Shown in pieces: positions 50,583 to 63,464 of a DNA stretch of 64,000 nt. A program made the position numbers and the translations under genes. The stretch is from Cotesia glomerata. Lineage: Eukaryota > Arthropoda > Insecta > Hymenoptera > Braconidae. The notes below the pieces were generated by a model. That model saw only the letters and a list, made by a program, of their open reading frames with translations. It did not search any database and was not told the origin of the DNA. The stretch's first letter is position 1; the number at the start of each line of letters is the position of its first letter. The stretch lies in contig NC_058159.1 of assembly GCF_020080835.1 (NCBI RefSeq), positions 29,549,525 through 29,613,524 on the forward strand, read 5' to 3'.

Positions 50583-51612
50583 TCTATACTAATAAATGGA
50601 GAGCTGGTTTTTTGTCCGGTTATACTGCGAAAACTACTGAACCGATCGGAATTATACTTATACCATAAGATGCAGCGTGTTTCGGAGAAGGTTTTAGTAT
50701 ATGATATGGTGGTGATTCTTTTGAACCCGTTCCTGCCTTTACGGTCATTTTTTTTTCTGCTAGTATAAATCTAATTCCAGTGGATGGTAATATTCCATCT
50801 TCACTAACAATTTGGGACAGATCGTCCCTGGAGCGTTAGGTCGATGGGTAACCATCGAACTTGAACACTAGCTAGCTGGTGAATGCTAGTATCTGTTCGA
50901 CTCAATTTTTAAGTATTAACGATGGAAAGCCACTAAGAATGAAGAGCAACTTTTGAAAAAGTCCATGAAAAATTAACCAAGCCAGGAATCGAACCTAGAT
51001 CTCCCCGATTATATGTCAGGATGCTTTTACCATTAAGCTACCGGGTCATTCTCCACTTACTTCTTCTCAGTATACTCTTAATTCTCAGTAGCTGTTAATA
51101 CTGACTTTACCCCCTCCCTTTAAACTCTATACGACGATGGTAGTTGTAGTACTTCTGTTTATATTTCTAGATTTTAACTTCTACTAATTTTTCCGACCGT
51201 GATGATTACTTATCTGAAACCTATATTTTTTTTTTAGAAATAATGAATTTTTATTGTAACTAAATTTATTCTATTCGATTGTCATTTGTTTAAAATAAAT
51301 TTTTTAATTCTATTGGTTATGTTTATATACTAGGCAGATTTCTTCACTTATGAGGCCTGCAATTTCTTTAACTGAAACTTTCAATGCTCATTACAAATTT
51401 TTTTTTTTCATATCAATTATTATTCATTTTTGTAAGAAAGACACGGGAATGTTATAATGATTGCACATTGAAAGTTACAATGAATATTAGTAAGAATAAT
51501 TACATGGATAAAAGGTGCATGCCAATTCGAAAGAATTGGGAACCTGTGCAAGTCAAAACAATACTCTAATTAAATTTCAAGTCTAGATCTAAAAATGCAA
51601 TTCTATAAAGCG
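50583..51612 (+). mobile_element. Helitron family B, copy 1 (3'-truncated, with insertion)
   Basis: TCTATACTAATAAATGGAGA at 50583 and CTACTGAACCGATCGGAAT soon after are typical of a widespread animal Helitron 5' end. Matches 57650-58220 on the opposite strand but stops at AATTCTATAAAGCGC, losing hairpin and CTAG. About 470 bp at 50729-51203 is absent from the other copy and carries a tRNA-like sequence. Confidence 0.75.
50975..51047 (-). pseudogene. tRNA-like sequence within the Helitron B insertion
   Basis: Minus strand: A-box TAGCTTAATGGTAAAAGC and B-box GGTTCGATTCC at tRNA spacing. The acceptor stem pairs at 6 of 7 counting wobble, D stem 4 of 4 (GCTT/AAGC), anticodon stem CCTGA/TCGGG, T stem 5 with wobble. 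Anticodon position reads TAT but base 33 is A instead of T and there is an extra base before the anticodon stem. Probably a tRNA-derived SINE head or pseudogene. Confidence 0.6.
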
Positions 51613-53099
51613 CATAAATATTAATGATCAATTTTATTTATTTGATGCCATCAAAAGTTTTGGTTTGAAATTTTTCTGAAATTGATTTGATCAATCTACT
51701 GTCTATTTGGAGGTTATATATTTTGATAACTAAAGTCCAGATGTCCAACAAATATCAAATATAGTTTTCTATCCAATTTCTCTGACCAACTCGATCTCCA
51801 GAATAAAAAAATTCCATCCCAATGAAATTCTATTCCTTCTCTCGTGGGAGCGGTTCGAGTGTAATCGAATTGAGATTTTGGTCAATTCAAAACTCTGGTG
51901 GCCTAAAAATTTTATTAAAAAATCTACTAGTACATATTATAAAAAGATTGTTATTATTTGAGTTTGAAAGGTTATTTTCTCGAGAAAATAGTGTTTATCA
52001 AAAAAAAAAAATAAATAGAAAAATAATCAAAGAGAGATTTTTAATAATGAAAAGTAAACGAAAGAGAAACAAAAACAGGATTTTAACAAAAAACACAATA
52101 GAACAAAGTTAGAGTTAAAAATGTTATAAGTTGTAACAAATTGAATTTTTTAGTTACTTTTTTTTATTATTTATTTCGCAGAGACATTGTGACAATGTGT
52201 ATTATACAAAAGGAAATTAATCTTGCATCTCTATTCGTGTTCACAATAAAACCCTGTCAGATCTAAATTGGATTTTCGCAAGAACGGAGTTGCGGATTGA
52301 GCGAGAGAACGCGACAGAAGAGAGAGAGAGAGAGAGAGAGAGAAAGAGGGTGACGAGAGTAAGAGGTAAAGAGGGTACCGCTGATATAACACGAGCGAGC
52401 GAGCAGATATAGAGTGAATGAGCGAGTGAGAAACATTAGGGAGAATATTCCACCTGAACCCTATTGTACACCAATGGACTTCTAATCGAATAATGATTTC
52501 GGTTAGCGTTTCTCTCTTCCGTATCTTCTAACTATCTATTGAGCCTTCTTTTTTCCTCCCTTTGACTCGTGTCGCACTTTCCACACTCCACGCTTCCCAC
52601 TTTCCATCACTCTGCAGTTAAATCCTTTTAAATTAAATTAATGAAGAGCAGTCTTTACTATTTAAATCGATCAACTAGGTGGAGAGTATCCACTCGTGGC
52701 ACGCAAACATTGATATTGATTTGTTAAAATTCGGTTGCGATAGTGCGTTATTCAAATATTTATCCAAGTATATTATCATATACTCTTTTACCCACAAACT
52801 GCCGGACACAATATTTGCACTATTTATTTATCAACTGAACTTTGACCCCTGGTTTTTACGTTACAGTTATACAAACAATTTGTGGGTATAAAATTATTCT
52901 TTTGTATGAAATTTCATCCAGTAAACAAAGCGTTCCGTGATAAAAGTTTTTTATATGGCTACAAATAACCAGATTAAGCAATATTAGATCATATATGTAA
53001 ATAAAAAATAAAATGGTGTAATTTTGAGTTTTTAAATATTTTTGGAAAATTTTTAAATCAATAAAAATACAAACTAAAATTTAATTAAATATATGATTG
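51613..53099. other. Intergenic with a GA microsatellite
   Basis: (GA)n at about 52321-52343 in a purine-rich patch. The 96-residue ORF at 51822-52112 is Lys/Arg/Leu-rich without a recognisable domain. Confidence 0.45.
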
Positions 53100-53760
53100 A
53101 ATTTTTTCTTAGTATTTATTAATTCAATAATTTAACTCTCTAATAGTGGGAAAATTTAGCGGTCATGCGCCACCTGTTGGAAGTTTTTGGTACTACATTT
53201 GATAAAAAATTTGTGTATGGACATAAGAGACCATATCAGGCCAGATATGAGCAGATAAAAATTTTTCACAGGGTTACAAAAATGAATTTCAATTATTGGA
53301 ATGTTTTTTGTAGAAATTTCATTTAGAAAACAAAGCATCTCTTGATGAAATTTTTTCACAACCAGATTAGGTCATATATGAATATAAAAAATAAAATGGT
53401 GTAATTTTGCATTTTTATATATTTTTGCAAAATATTCAAGTCAATAATAATAAAAGGTGAAAATTAGTTAAATATATGATTGAATTTTTTATCTTAATAT
53501 TTAATTTAATAAATCAATGATTTGATTCTCTAATAGTGAGATAGTTTAGCGATCATGCGCCACCTGTTGAAAATTTTTGGTACTATATTTAATTAAAAAA
53601 TTTTGCGCTAACATATTAAACCATGTCAGACCAGTACAAACAAGTAAAAATTTTTTTACAAGGTTACAAAAAAGATTTCAATTATTGGAACGTTCCTTTG
53701 TAGAAATTTAATCGAGAAAACAAAGCATAAAGATAAAAGCCAAGTTTTATCATCGAAATT
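53100..53760 (-). repeat. Core-repeat family, tandem pair 2
   Basis: Two units, period 400 bp. The core complement GCGCCACCTGTTG is at about 53169 and 53569, preceded by TCTCTAATAGTG and TTTAGCG words. Orientation opposite to pair 1. Confidence 0.7.
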
Positions 53761-54920
53761 ATTTCTCTCAAAACCAATAAAACAAAATTACTAAAACGAA
53801 TGTAAGATAGAGATAAAGATAAAGAGAAAATAACTTTTTATGATTGCAGGATAGAGTAAATCGATCAATGTATACTTAAGAACAGTATCCGTCAAGCCAT
53901 TCGAAATGAAAGCAGCCAATTGAATTTGACGATTCGGATAAAACGCGGATCTCCACCCGCGACCCACGAGATGTCTCGTCGAGGAGGACAGAAGGCGAAG
54001 AATAAAGACAACGATCAAGGTAAGAGAACAGAAAATGAACAGGTGTGGGTGCATGCACTTTGCAGATGTTCCAGCAGGTCTTCTTTTCCCGGCAGGAGAC
54101 ACGCGTAGAATGACTCGAGTCTAGTCAGTCCTTTATGTAGCAGAGATAAAGATAAAAGAAGTGTATAAAAGGGCATTAAATAAACGAGAAAGAGAGTGCC
54201 AGGGAGTGAGTGGGAGGGCTGAACCAATCGACAAAATTAAGGATTCTGTAGCAGGAGTCTCGTGATCCAATTATGGCCGGCATTGTCTTCTCAAACTACT
54301 AAAGCCCCCTTATCTCACTTAGGTCTCTTCCCACTGGTCCCAGTTTTATCCAGTCATCCACTCCACTCTTCACTTTCTCGGTTATCCTCTTCATCCCCAT
54401 TCTGCTTAGCTCCTGTAGTCTGTAGTTGGTGGTTCAGTACAGGTTAGCGGGATCCTCGTGTTCGAACCGCTCATCTCGATCCACTTACAATTCATTGCTG
54501 ACGCGTCGCCGGTATTTTTTGTCACCTCCACGTTCACTGATTAACGACAAGTTGGCTATCTAGCTAGCAAGCTCCCTCGGTCCTGGGAGCTAAAATACAA
54601 CTTTTTATTTTTATCCCATTAACTACCCTCTCATCCATTTGTGAGAGAAGCCTTATCCTCGGGATCACCATTGTGACAATTAACTACCCGCCAATTTTAC
54701 AGACGCAACTGTCACCCTATCCAGATCAGGCATCTATCTATGCCTTCATTTTCATTTTACTTTTATTCCAATGCTGTTGAGCTGATCAAATTTTCAACCG
54801 AAAATATCCAACAGAATTTTATTTCTCAAACGTGTTTTATTTATCGCGCTGATAAACCGACTTGGAATTTAATGATGATCAATTTGGAATATAAATGACC
54901 ACTTAAATTATTTTCCCATA
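53761..54920. other. GC-richer intergenic holding one candidate exon
   Basis: Apart from the candidate exon at 53971-54019, ORFs at 53791-54227 and 54262-54447 overlap on both strands and are not recognisable. Confidence 0.4.
53971..54019 (+). CDS. Candidate 5' coding exon, product unknown
   Basis: ATG opens MSRRGGQKAKNKDNDQ, a basic then acidic hydrophilic stretch, and runs into AAG followed by GTAAGA, a strong splice donor, leaving one base of the next codon. In-frame reading past the donor soon loses this character. No downstream exon was identified and I do not recognise the protein. The motif density (ATG, 16 coding-like codons, consensus donor) is suggestive only; chance remains possible in a 64-kb window. 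Confidence 0.28.
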
Positions 54921-55827
54921 AGGTAAAAGCCCCAATTATTGACGGAGGTCTAAATATTGACACCCTAAATTATTTTTAAATATATTAAATTATCGGTAAT
55001 AATAATAACGACCAAATAAATTTTTATTAAAATCTAATTAATTAAAAAATTGAAAAAAATCACTTTCAGTTCAAAATATTAAATATTAATTATTAAAAAA
55101 AATTAAAGTTAGCATCAGTTCATCAAATCAGCTTACGAGCGTCTATTTTCTTAACAACTTTAGTTAGAAAGGCATTTTTTTTAACTGCCGAGTTTAAATT
55201 ACTTTTTTCATGTAATTATATGTTCTATTTTTTTTTTTAATTAACAATATATGAAATATTTATAAAATTAAATAATCGAAATTAATTGTATGCTTTATAA
55301 TATTTAAATAATGGGAGTCAATAACTAGTTAATAATTTTTATGGTGAATCCCATATTGACAGCCAGTCGACAGCCCCATGACGCCTTTTTTTTAAGTATA
55401 AAATACGTTACGCGATTATATACAAGGCTTTTAACTGTCAAATAATTCGGCGTGTTTTGATGTTAAATAAGTTTTAAACAATTATTATTAATGAAAACAT
55501 AATAATAATATTGATTACTTTATATCAAATTTTGATAAAAAAGAATATAACCAAATGATTCGACGCATGCGCAGTAGGGGCGTCAATAATTAGATCAATC
55601 AGTTTTTTAACCCGTCAATAATTGGTGTATCCAGATCATCTAGTTAATTATTTAAAATTTATTAGTAAATATCACTGATTATCATTTTAAAAAAAGAAAT
55701 TGATTAGTTAAAACATTACTTAAGACATTACCACAAACAAAATTCAATGATATTTATATTTGATTGCTTAAAAAAAATGAAATCATAACTTTGTCTCTTA
55801 TAGCGTCAATAATTAGGGCTTTTACCT
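54921..55827 (+). mobile_element. TA-flanked transposon, family G, copy 3
   Basis: 907 bp, the same inverted ends as copies 1 and 2, TA at 54919-54920 and 55828-55829. Lacks the extra block of copy 1. No ORF. Confidence 0.87.
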
Positions 55828-57540
55828 TATAAAAATAAAATTTTTCCCTGCAGAATCTAATTTTTAGATGACAATTTTAATTTTCCATAAGCTTAAGTAA
55901 ACCGAAACTACTTGAAAGTCCCCAATCATTATCCCAAAATAAAAATTCCGTTCACATATCCCTCGGCCAGTAAAATAAATCCTCGGTAAAAACTAATTCA
56001 ATAAAATAATCAGCTCCCACTGCTCTATCGTATGGTCTGTCTCTCATAAATAACAAAGTCAATCGGGTCTCAATATACTCGCATTGTAAATTCATTAGAT
56101 TAATATACTAGTACCACCGCTGGCGGTGTATATGCCTCGTAAGAGCAAACATATATAACTTTAAACACAGCGCATGTCGTTTATAAGCAAGCTACCCAAC
56201 ATAAATTTCTCCAGAGGAATCAAGAACGTTTCAGAGCGAGGTTATGTCTCAAAGATCCTTCACCCTCACGCATTCTGCTGCTGAAGGACTTTAAGACCGT
56301 CTTCTTGCTTCCAACCACTCAAATAGACCCTTATTATAATTATTATTACTATTATATTTACCATTACAGTTTAGAGTTTGTTTAATATCGAAATGTAGAC
56401 TCTAGTATTTCTCTTTGGACGTGTATCGTATCCTTACTCGGTTGAGTGCGGGCCAAATAGCTTCGATATATCATGACTCATATATCACAGAAGGTATATA
56501 TATTATATATGTGTATGTGTAAAGAGTATGGGCATTATTAAATCATGTGCAGTTAGTAATTCAGTTTCCCAGAACGTGCTCGAGTTTGGTACGTGTCTCG
56601 TGTCGATTATCGAACGATAACAAGCTCCGCGATATCCAGACTGCTCTTGCTCGCCCGAGGATCCACTGAGAAAACATATATTTCGCGTACAGTACAGTAC
56701 ACTGAACCTCACAGTTAGAACTAAAAGTAGAGTTAGGGTTTGATGTATTGGTATAAGGTGAAGTCTACTAGACTACCAGCCAGGACAAGTAGAGGAAAGT
56801 GATGTAGTAGCGGAAGAGGAAGCCAAGGATGGGAGGAGAAAATCGCATCCGGAACTAGACTTCGATCTCTCGCCATTCCCATCAAAACGACATGGACCGG
56901 GAAAACGGGAATGGGGATGATAAAAGCTCCTCTTACTCATATCCTCGGTTACAAGCTCGATTTTGGGCCTCGAATCCGTCCTTTGGGTAGGATTCGACGG
57001 AAAAGTTCCGAACATCCCATGCCCATTGGGAGATTTACTCGTCCCGGGATTATTACGTCTCTTCTCTATTTCTATTTCTATTTCTATTTCAATGGCTCCT
57101 CTCAATGAGTCTGCAAGAGTGTGGATGTATTTGTATCAGGTACACAGATATAATATAGACAGCGACGTTCGTTCACTCTTGCTTGCATCTGCCAAAGTAA
57201 ATTGATTCTCCGAGTGGACATAATGTCGCTGAGCAAAACTTTTTGCCAGCGAGAGACCAGAGCAATCATAATAGTCCAGCTAGATTGAATTTTTTCATCT
57301 TGTTCGATGGTTATTTATTTACTTTTTTCGAGGTAGTATGTTGTGGAATTTGTGATTAATAATTAGGGATTCATTGCAATTTTAGGAATTAGATAAAAAA
57401 AATTAATATAATTTCTTATTTTTTTGGAAATTTATACGTTATTTAACATATACTAAATCGTTAATAATTATTTCAAAAGTTGATTTAACTAATAATCAAT
57501 CAAAAAATGTTTTTTTATTTTAAAACTTAAATTTGTAAAC
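55828..57540. other. Intergenic with a GC-richer island
   Basis: 56500-57200 has overlapping ORFs on both strands; a TATTTC hexamer repeat lies at about 57066-57091. No gene recognised. Confidence 0.4.
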
Positions 57541-57645
57541 TTAACTCTCTTGCAGCGAACAAATTTAGCGATCATGCGCCATCTGTCGGAAATTTTAAAC
57601 ACCATATTTAATAAAAAAATTTTATATGGCCAATTTCTATATTAT
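57541..57645 (-). repeat. Core-repeat family, single unit
   Basis: TTAACTCTCTTGCAGCGAAC, TTTAGCGATCATGCGCCAT and CTGTCGGA match the complement of the conserved core. It lies directly beside Helitron B copy 2. Confidence 0.65.
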
Positions 57646-57649
57646 GTCA

Positions 57650-58220
57650 CTAGCTGTTACTTGCCCGCTCCGCTGGGCACTTTATAGAATTGCATTTTTA
57701 GATCTAGATTTGAAATTTAATTAGAGTATTGTTTTGACTTGCACAGATTCCCAATTCTATCGAATTAGCATGCACCTTTTATCCATGTAATTATTCTAAT
57801 TAATATTCATTGTAACTTTCAATGTGTAATCATTATAACATTCCCGTGTCTTTCTTACAAAAATTAATAATAATTGATATGAAAAAAAAAAAATTGTAAT
57901 GAGCATTGAAACTTTCAGTTAAAGAAATTGCAGGTCTCATAAGTGAAGAAATCTGCTTAGTATATAAACATAACCAATAGAATTAAAAAATTTATTTCAA
58001 ACAATTGACAATCGAATAGAATAAATTTAGTTACAATAAAAATTCATTATTTCTAAGTCAAAAAAATATAGGTTCCGGATAAGTAATCGCTAACATATCA
58101 TTTCCTAAAACCTTCTCCTAAACACGCTGCATCTTATGGTATAAGTATGATTCCGATCGGTTCAGCAGTTTTCACAGTATAACCGGACAAAAAAACCGGC
58201 TCTCCATTTATTGGTATAAA
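57650..58220 (-). mobile_element. Helitron family B, copy 2 (nearly complete)
   Basis: CTAG (complement) at 57650-57653 after A. A GCCCAGCGGAGCGGGC hairpin sits just inside, as in the widespread animal Helitron 3' end. The 5' end near 58220 reads TTTATACCAATAAATGGAGA, a decayed TCTATACTAAT. 571 bp, no ORF. Confidence 0.85.
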
Positions 58221-58995
58221 TAAATATATAAGAGTATTAGTAGATGTATGGATGTATAAAAATTTTCCCAAATGTAGCAAATGACCTTATAACATACATT
58301 GCTGTCATAAAATTATCTCACAGAGTAAAATCACTATCAAAAAACCTCAAATTAATACAAAAACATAAAACGTAATCAAATCTAGAAAAATTTAGATTGG
58401 TTCGTTTGACCCAGTACTCACCATACATCAATTTGAAACGAGAATTTACTTAACCCAGTGTTAGTGAGTGAATATTCAAACCAGATTGCATTGAAGTACC
58501 CGGTTGGAAAACGGTTGTGCCCGGTGACCTCGTTACGTCATCCATATTTTTATTAAATCCAAAACATTTTTAATTATAACAATTTCATTAAGCTCGAAAT
58601 CAAAGCAAACAGCCAACAGCTCCCCCTTTCCATCTGTTGAATAATTTTCTGGCCCGAATATTGCACTTTTATGATATTAATTTATATTTGCTCTGTTTAT
58701 ACTCCCAAAGCATGAGCTTGCACAAACTCGGGCGCTTAAAATTACTATTTAGTTCATGAATTTCCGCTGATCGATCGGCAGAACATTAGAATTAAACACA
58801 CATATAATATATTAGTTAAAATTCACCAATGAGCCGGCTATTAATAGCAAAGTTCATTAGTCATTAGTCATTAATAATAATTATAATGATAACGAGTTAA
58901 TAATATTTCAGTGGGATAAATAATAGTTAATTTAGGGGGTGAATTAAATTGTTAATGCAGCTGATTATGAATCAGAGGTCGTGGACGGTTATCGA
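58221..58995. other. Intergenic
   Basis: Nothing recognised. Confidence 0.4.
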
Positions 58996-59268
58996 ATGAC
59001 AGAGGAGAGAGAGCTCACCCACATTGTCCTCGGTAAGAGTAGAGCTAATTCAACTATAATCCATTGCAGTGTATGTGATTATACTTAAACTTCACAACCG
59101 ATTTTATATCTATATAACGGTCTCTATACATGTATAGTGTGTAGTCAGCTCGTGTGAGCAAGCGCATTTATTTCAGCAGGTAAAGTTACGCTCTGGGGCA
59201 ACAAGAGACCGGTAATTGAATTCGCTGGTCACGATAAAGATTATCCGAGTAACAAGGGTCAGATCTGA
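58996..59268 (+). CDS. Candidate two-exon coding segment, product unknown
   Basis: Exon 58996-59032 (MTEERELTHIVL plus one base) ends at GTAAGAG; exon 59177-59268 starts after ATTTATTTCAG. The leftover G joins CA to make an alanine codon and the frame stays open as AGKVTLWGNKRPVIEFAG, then HDKDYPSNKGQI and a stop. Total 42 residues. The frame is also open upstream of the ATG for about 17 codons (through DYESEVVDGYR), so the first exon may be longer or internal. Phase agreement and composition support it, but I recognise no family and see no poly(A) signal nearby. Confidence 0.3.
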
Positions 59269-60394
59269 GGAAGATCGCAGCAATTATTGCAAACCTCCCG
59301 CAATTGCATCGCTCAACCCTTTCTTTTTTTATTTTTATCTACTAAATTTTCTCAGTGTGTTGTTTGTTCTTAAAATGGTGGATGTAAGTGTTACGTTAAT
59401 GGCCGCAACGTCGTTAATTTGTATACATATACTTTGTATTAGGTTATCTTTATCTCTGGGGTTTCGTTTTATTTTTTAAGCCTAATTTTCATGTGAACAC
59501 TTTGCTCTCTATCTCCAAGGCGTGCACATTGCATATTGTACATTGTGCATGCATGTACTATAATATAACAACCAACGTTCCAAATTCCGAGCGTACTAAG
59601 TAAAGATTAAACACATTGTCTCGGCGAAAACTTCATTAGCATTGTGATGTGATAATAATCAAGCACACTTTGTATGTATACCTTTTTAGATACAATCGTT
59701 ATGAGTAAAGTAATAATTATAATTGTTAGAGAAATTTTTAAATTTCCCGCTTGAGGTAAAAGTTTGTTAATTTTTTTAATTAAATTTGGACATTGACCTT
59801 TCAACCAGTAACTAGTTATTGTATTGTTAATTACAGAGGGCTTTGTTCTGGTTAACTTCCCAATGCATATGCATATTTAAACACTGTTTTAATTGAGTTA
59901 TCAAAAAGAGGCTGTTTAAAAATTTTCAGAATAAGAGGTTGGATAATAATGAATATGAAAATAAAGGGGGTTATTGTTGAATTTTAATTTAATTATTTTT
60001 TGGCTTGTAATTATAAAGGTAGTCAAAGTTTGAGGCATGTAAAATTTTGTACTGAATTTTGGGTAGAATAGGTTGAATGTAAAATGAAAAATGGGGGAAT
60101 AAATCGGATAGACAGATCGAGATCAATATTTAGATACTATCTACGGAATAAAGTTTCATTCAAATCGAAACCGACACGATTAAACCGTTGGCTTATCAGA
60201 TGAAAACACACATGACAAATGAAATATCAAAATAACATATATCATTAATAAATGATAAAATAAATACATATATAATGTTATCATACATCACTTTTAATGT
60301 CATCCCATCCTAAATAATATTTACTAATAAAACAGCTATAACATCGGAAATAATAATAATGGCAATAATAACACATAAAAAAAATATTTAAATA
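59269..60394. other. Intergenic
   Basis: AT-rich; ORFs at 59216-59479 and 59607-59804 unsupported. Confidence 0.4.
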
Positions 60395-60930
60395 GAATTT
60401 CAGGTCATATGTGGTCATATTCGTCTTGATATGGCTTAATTAGTCCATATTTAATTTTTTAATTAAGTTAGTTCTTAAAATATCTGATAGGTGGTGCATG
60501 GTCGCTAAATCGTCTCCTTACTAGAGAGTTAAGTTTCAGAAATTAAAGTTTAGAATAAAAATAATTTTATCGTGTACATGAGGTTGGATCAGAAAGTTTT
60601 TTAATGTTATCATACATCACTTATATAACGTATGTTATCATACATCACTTATATAACGTTATCCTATTCTAAATAACGTTTACTAATAAAACAGCTATAA
60701 CATTGGAAATAATAATAATGGTAATAATAACCCATGAAAAAAATTTTTTATATGGTATTTTAGCTCATGTGTGCTCATATCTGTCTCAATATGGCTTAAT
60801 TAGTCCATATCTAATTTTTTAATTAAAATTACTTCTAAAAATATCCAACAGGTGGTGCATGGTCGCTAAATTGTCTTGTTACTAGAGACTTAAGTTTTAA
60901 AAATTAGGGTTTAAAATAAAAATAATTTTA
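60395..60930 (+). repeat. Core-repeat family, tandem pair 3
   Basis: Two units, period about 360 bp. Cores GGTGGTGCATGGTCGCTAAA at about 60490 and 60851, each followed by TACTAGAGASTTAAGTTT. Upstream of each is an ATATG/CCATAT-rich stretch. Confidence 0.7.
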
Positions 60931-61367
60931 TTGAGGTTATATTAAAACATTTTTTCACAAAAATAATAATAATAATCAAATCGTGACCTTTAAGTTTGCC
61001 CATTTATAAATAAACACAAGATATAATAGAGTTTTATCATCAAAAAACACATTTGACAACACGAAATATGCAAGCACTGCATTATCCTAGTACTATACAA
61101 TAACATAACATGATTAATCGGTTTGTTATTTTAATTTCTGATCTAGATAAGTAGCTATCAATTAGACATGACAAGGACGTTTAACAGCACTGGTTACTTT
61201 TGTATTTATGCATGTAATACAATCACATTAATTTAATATTTTAGAGGCATAAATAACTCGAATAAATTATAATAAATTTGATCGATATCAATCTTGATTT
61301 ATATCCATCTCATTATTACTTTTTTTAATAAGAAGTTTAAGGATTAATAAAAATATAGCTATAACTA
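60931..61367. other. AT-rich intergenic
   Basis: Nothing recognised. Confidence 0.5.
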
Positions 61368-61485
61368 TCCTATATACTAAAATTGATGGTAGAATGAAGT
61401 TAGCTTAGTATCGAAAACATGGACCCTGATTCCTTATTGGTTCAAGATTAGAGCGCGCGCGTATGCGCGCAATTTAAATTTCTAG
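61368..61485 (+). mobile_element. 118-bp mini-Helitron
   Basis: TCCTATATACTAAAATTGAT starts after A; the GCGCGC-GTAT-GCGCGC hairpin ends 11 nt before CTAG at 61482-61485, followed by T. All hallmarks of a Helitron end pair within 118 bp. The hairpin is also an alternating purine-pyrimidine, Z-DNA-prone tract. Confidence 0.6.
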
Positions 61486-63203
61486 TTATTATTAATTAAG
61501 ATTAGGATTTTTTTGATGAACTTATTATGAATTACGGGGAATTCTATTGGCACAATGACAAATGCGCACGAGTTTCTGGTAATACTGTTCGACGGGCTAA
61601 TAAATTTTCTAATTGACGGGACTTTGAATAAGTTTTCTTAGAGTAATAGTAACGGGATTAGACAATTTAGATCAATCGATACTTCTATTCAAATTTTATG
61701 GGTCGATTTATTTCAACCTACTCATGAATTTAAGAAAAATGTTTTTGTTTAGTTGATTTTAGATTCTGGGTTCACTATTTGTCTTTTAATTTATTTGATC
61801 TTTGTAAAGTTAAAAATAAAAAATTGAACACTTAAAATATCGATCTATTTATTTAAAATTATTTAAATCTAAATAATTTTTAAATAATAATTTAGTATCG
61901 AAAAGAAATTTCAAATAGAAATGACAAAATTATGTTCGTTAAATTACAACAGATTTGACCTCATTTAATTTTATTTAAAAAATAAAATTAATCATACCAA
62001 AATATTTTTTTTTTAATTTTCTTTTGATGAAAATTAATTGAAAAAAAAAAAATTAATTCAGAAAAATTACCAAAAGTGTCGTAAAAAATTTTAGTAAAAG
62101 TGGAAAAAAATTATATATAATTTAAAGAAGAAATAAATTAAAAATATCCGTAATAAATAATGATAAAAATTGAATAGAAAATATAAAAAAAGCTGCAATA
62201 AATATAATAGAAACGTTAAATTAATTGACAGTACATAATGACTAATTGTAAAAACTGGAATATAAACGACTCGAACAAATGACTCATGGAAGTAATCAAT
62301 ATATATTATATACATTATACAAGCGTCCTATTTAAAACGGAAAGATAATTAAAAAAATGTAAAAGCAATATCATTAAACCAACAGTATATTATGTATTAT
62401 ATTATTATAATATGTGGTGCTGGCAATTTCAGCTCAGAATGAGAAAATAAAGGGGGTCGGGGAGGGATAGGGGGCCGTAGGAAAACATAACAAGTAACAA
62501 ATAATACTGAGAATAAGAAACGTGGCTAACGGATGGCGAAGTGTGTCTCCGGCAGTGGTTTAGCCCACAGCGAGAGAGACTATAATCATGGGAAACTGGA
62601 ATTATTTGAACAAGACGTGACACCCCCGTCCGACTCTCTGTCTGTACTTTCTCTATCTATTAAATATATCTATATATGTTTGCAGATCTAGACACCCGGA
62701 CAGTTATTTTAAAACTAAACGACATTTCGAAGCTGAATTTCGCCTATCTTTGCTCACTCTTTGTCGCGGGCAAAGAGACGGCCCAAATAAAATAAGACAA
62801 AGTTTACTACAACAGAACTAAACTCAGGCATAGCGTCCCGGATTCCTGGTTCAATTCCCCTAGCCCTCTCCATTAATTTCCTCTTTGTGGAAATTATTCT
62901 CGCTTCCTTTCTCTCTGCCTCTGTCCAACTTTTCAGAGCTCTAGCCCATGGCCTAATCATTACATTAGCCCTCCGCCTCTCACTCAACGAAGAACAAAGA
63001 CGAAAAGAACAACTTTTTTGTCTTTAATTTATAAATAAAAACATGCAGATAAAAATGTCCTGTCAAAATTACAGAAAAATTTTTTAAATTCAGTTTTAAT
63101 GCTCCGACTGTTAAGACATAAATGTCAAATTTACAGTTTTAAGGAGATCCACGCGAAGTAGTCAAATTTTTAAAACTTTCTGAAAATTTGTAAACTCAAT
63201 CTA
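61486..63203. other. Intergenic
   Basis: AT-rich to 62400, then a GC-richer part to 63000. The minus ORF at 62754-62987 (Arg/Glu-rich) has no domain or splice support. Confidence 0.4.
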
Positions 63204-63464
63204 CACTGATAGAAGGATTTGTTAGCATTTAAGAAGATTTCTGTGTATTTAACAAATCATTTCTTAAACATCATTTCTTAGTATTTAAAAAATATTTCTT
63301 AGTATTTAAGAAATATTTCTTCGTATTTATAGTAATTTTTGTATTTAAGAAATATTTCTTAAATACTAAGATATATTTTTTAAACACTAAGAAATGATGT
63401 TTAAGAAATGATTTCTTTAAGATAAAGATATCTTCTTAAATACTAAGAAATCCTTTTATAAGTT
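63204..63464. mobile_element. Foldback MITE, CACTGATAG type
   Basis: CACTGATAGAAGGATTTGTT after TA at 63202-63203. The right end is decayed (AAATCCTTTTATAAGT). The interior is arrays of TTTCTTAGTATTTAAGAAA words in both orientations. Confidence 0.75.

Noticed and set aside
56773..57105. 110-residue minus ORF with an IEIEIE tract
   Set aside because: Its start is a translated hexamer microsatellite and the plus strand is open over the same bases.
62754..62987. 77-residue minus ORF, Arg/Glu-rich
   Set aside because: No recognised family or splice context; contains a GGTTCAATTCC stretch that briefly resembled a tRNA B box, but no A box at the right distance.
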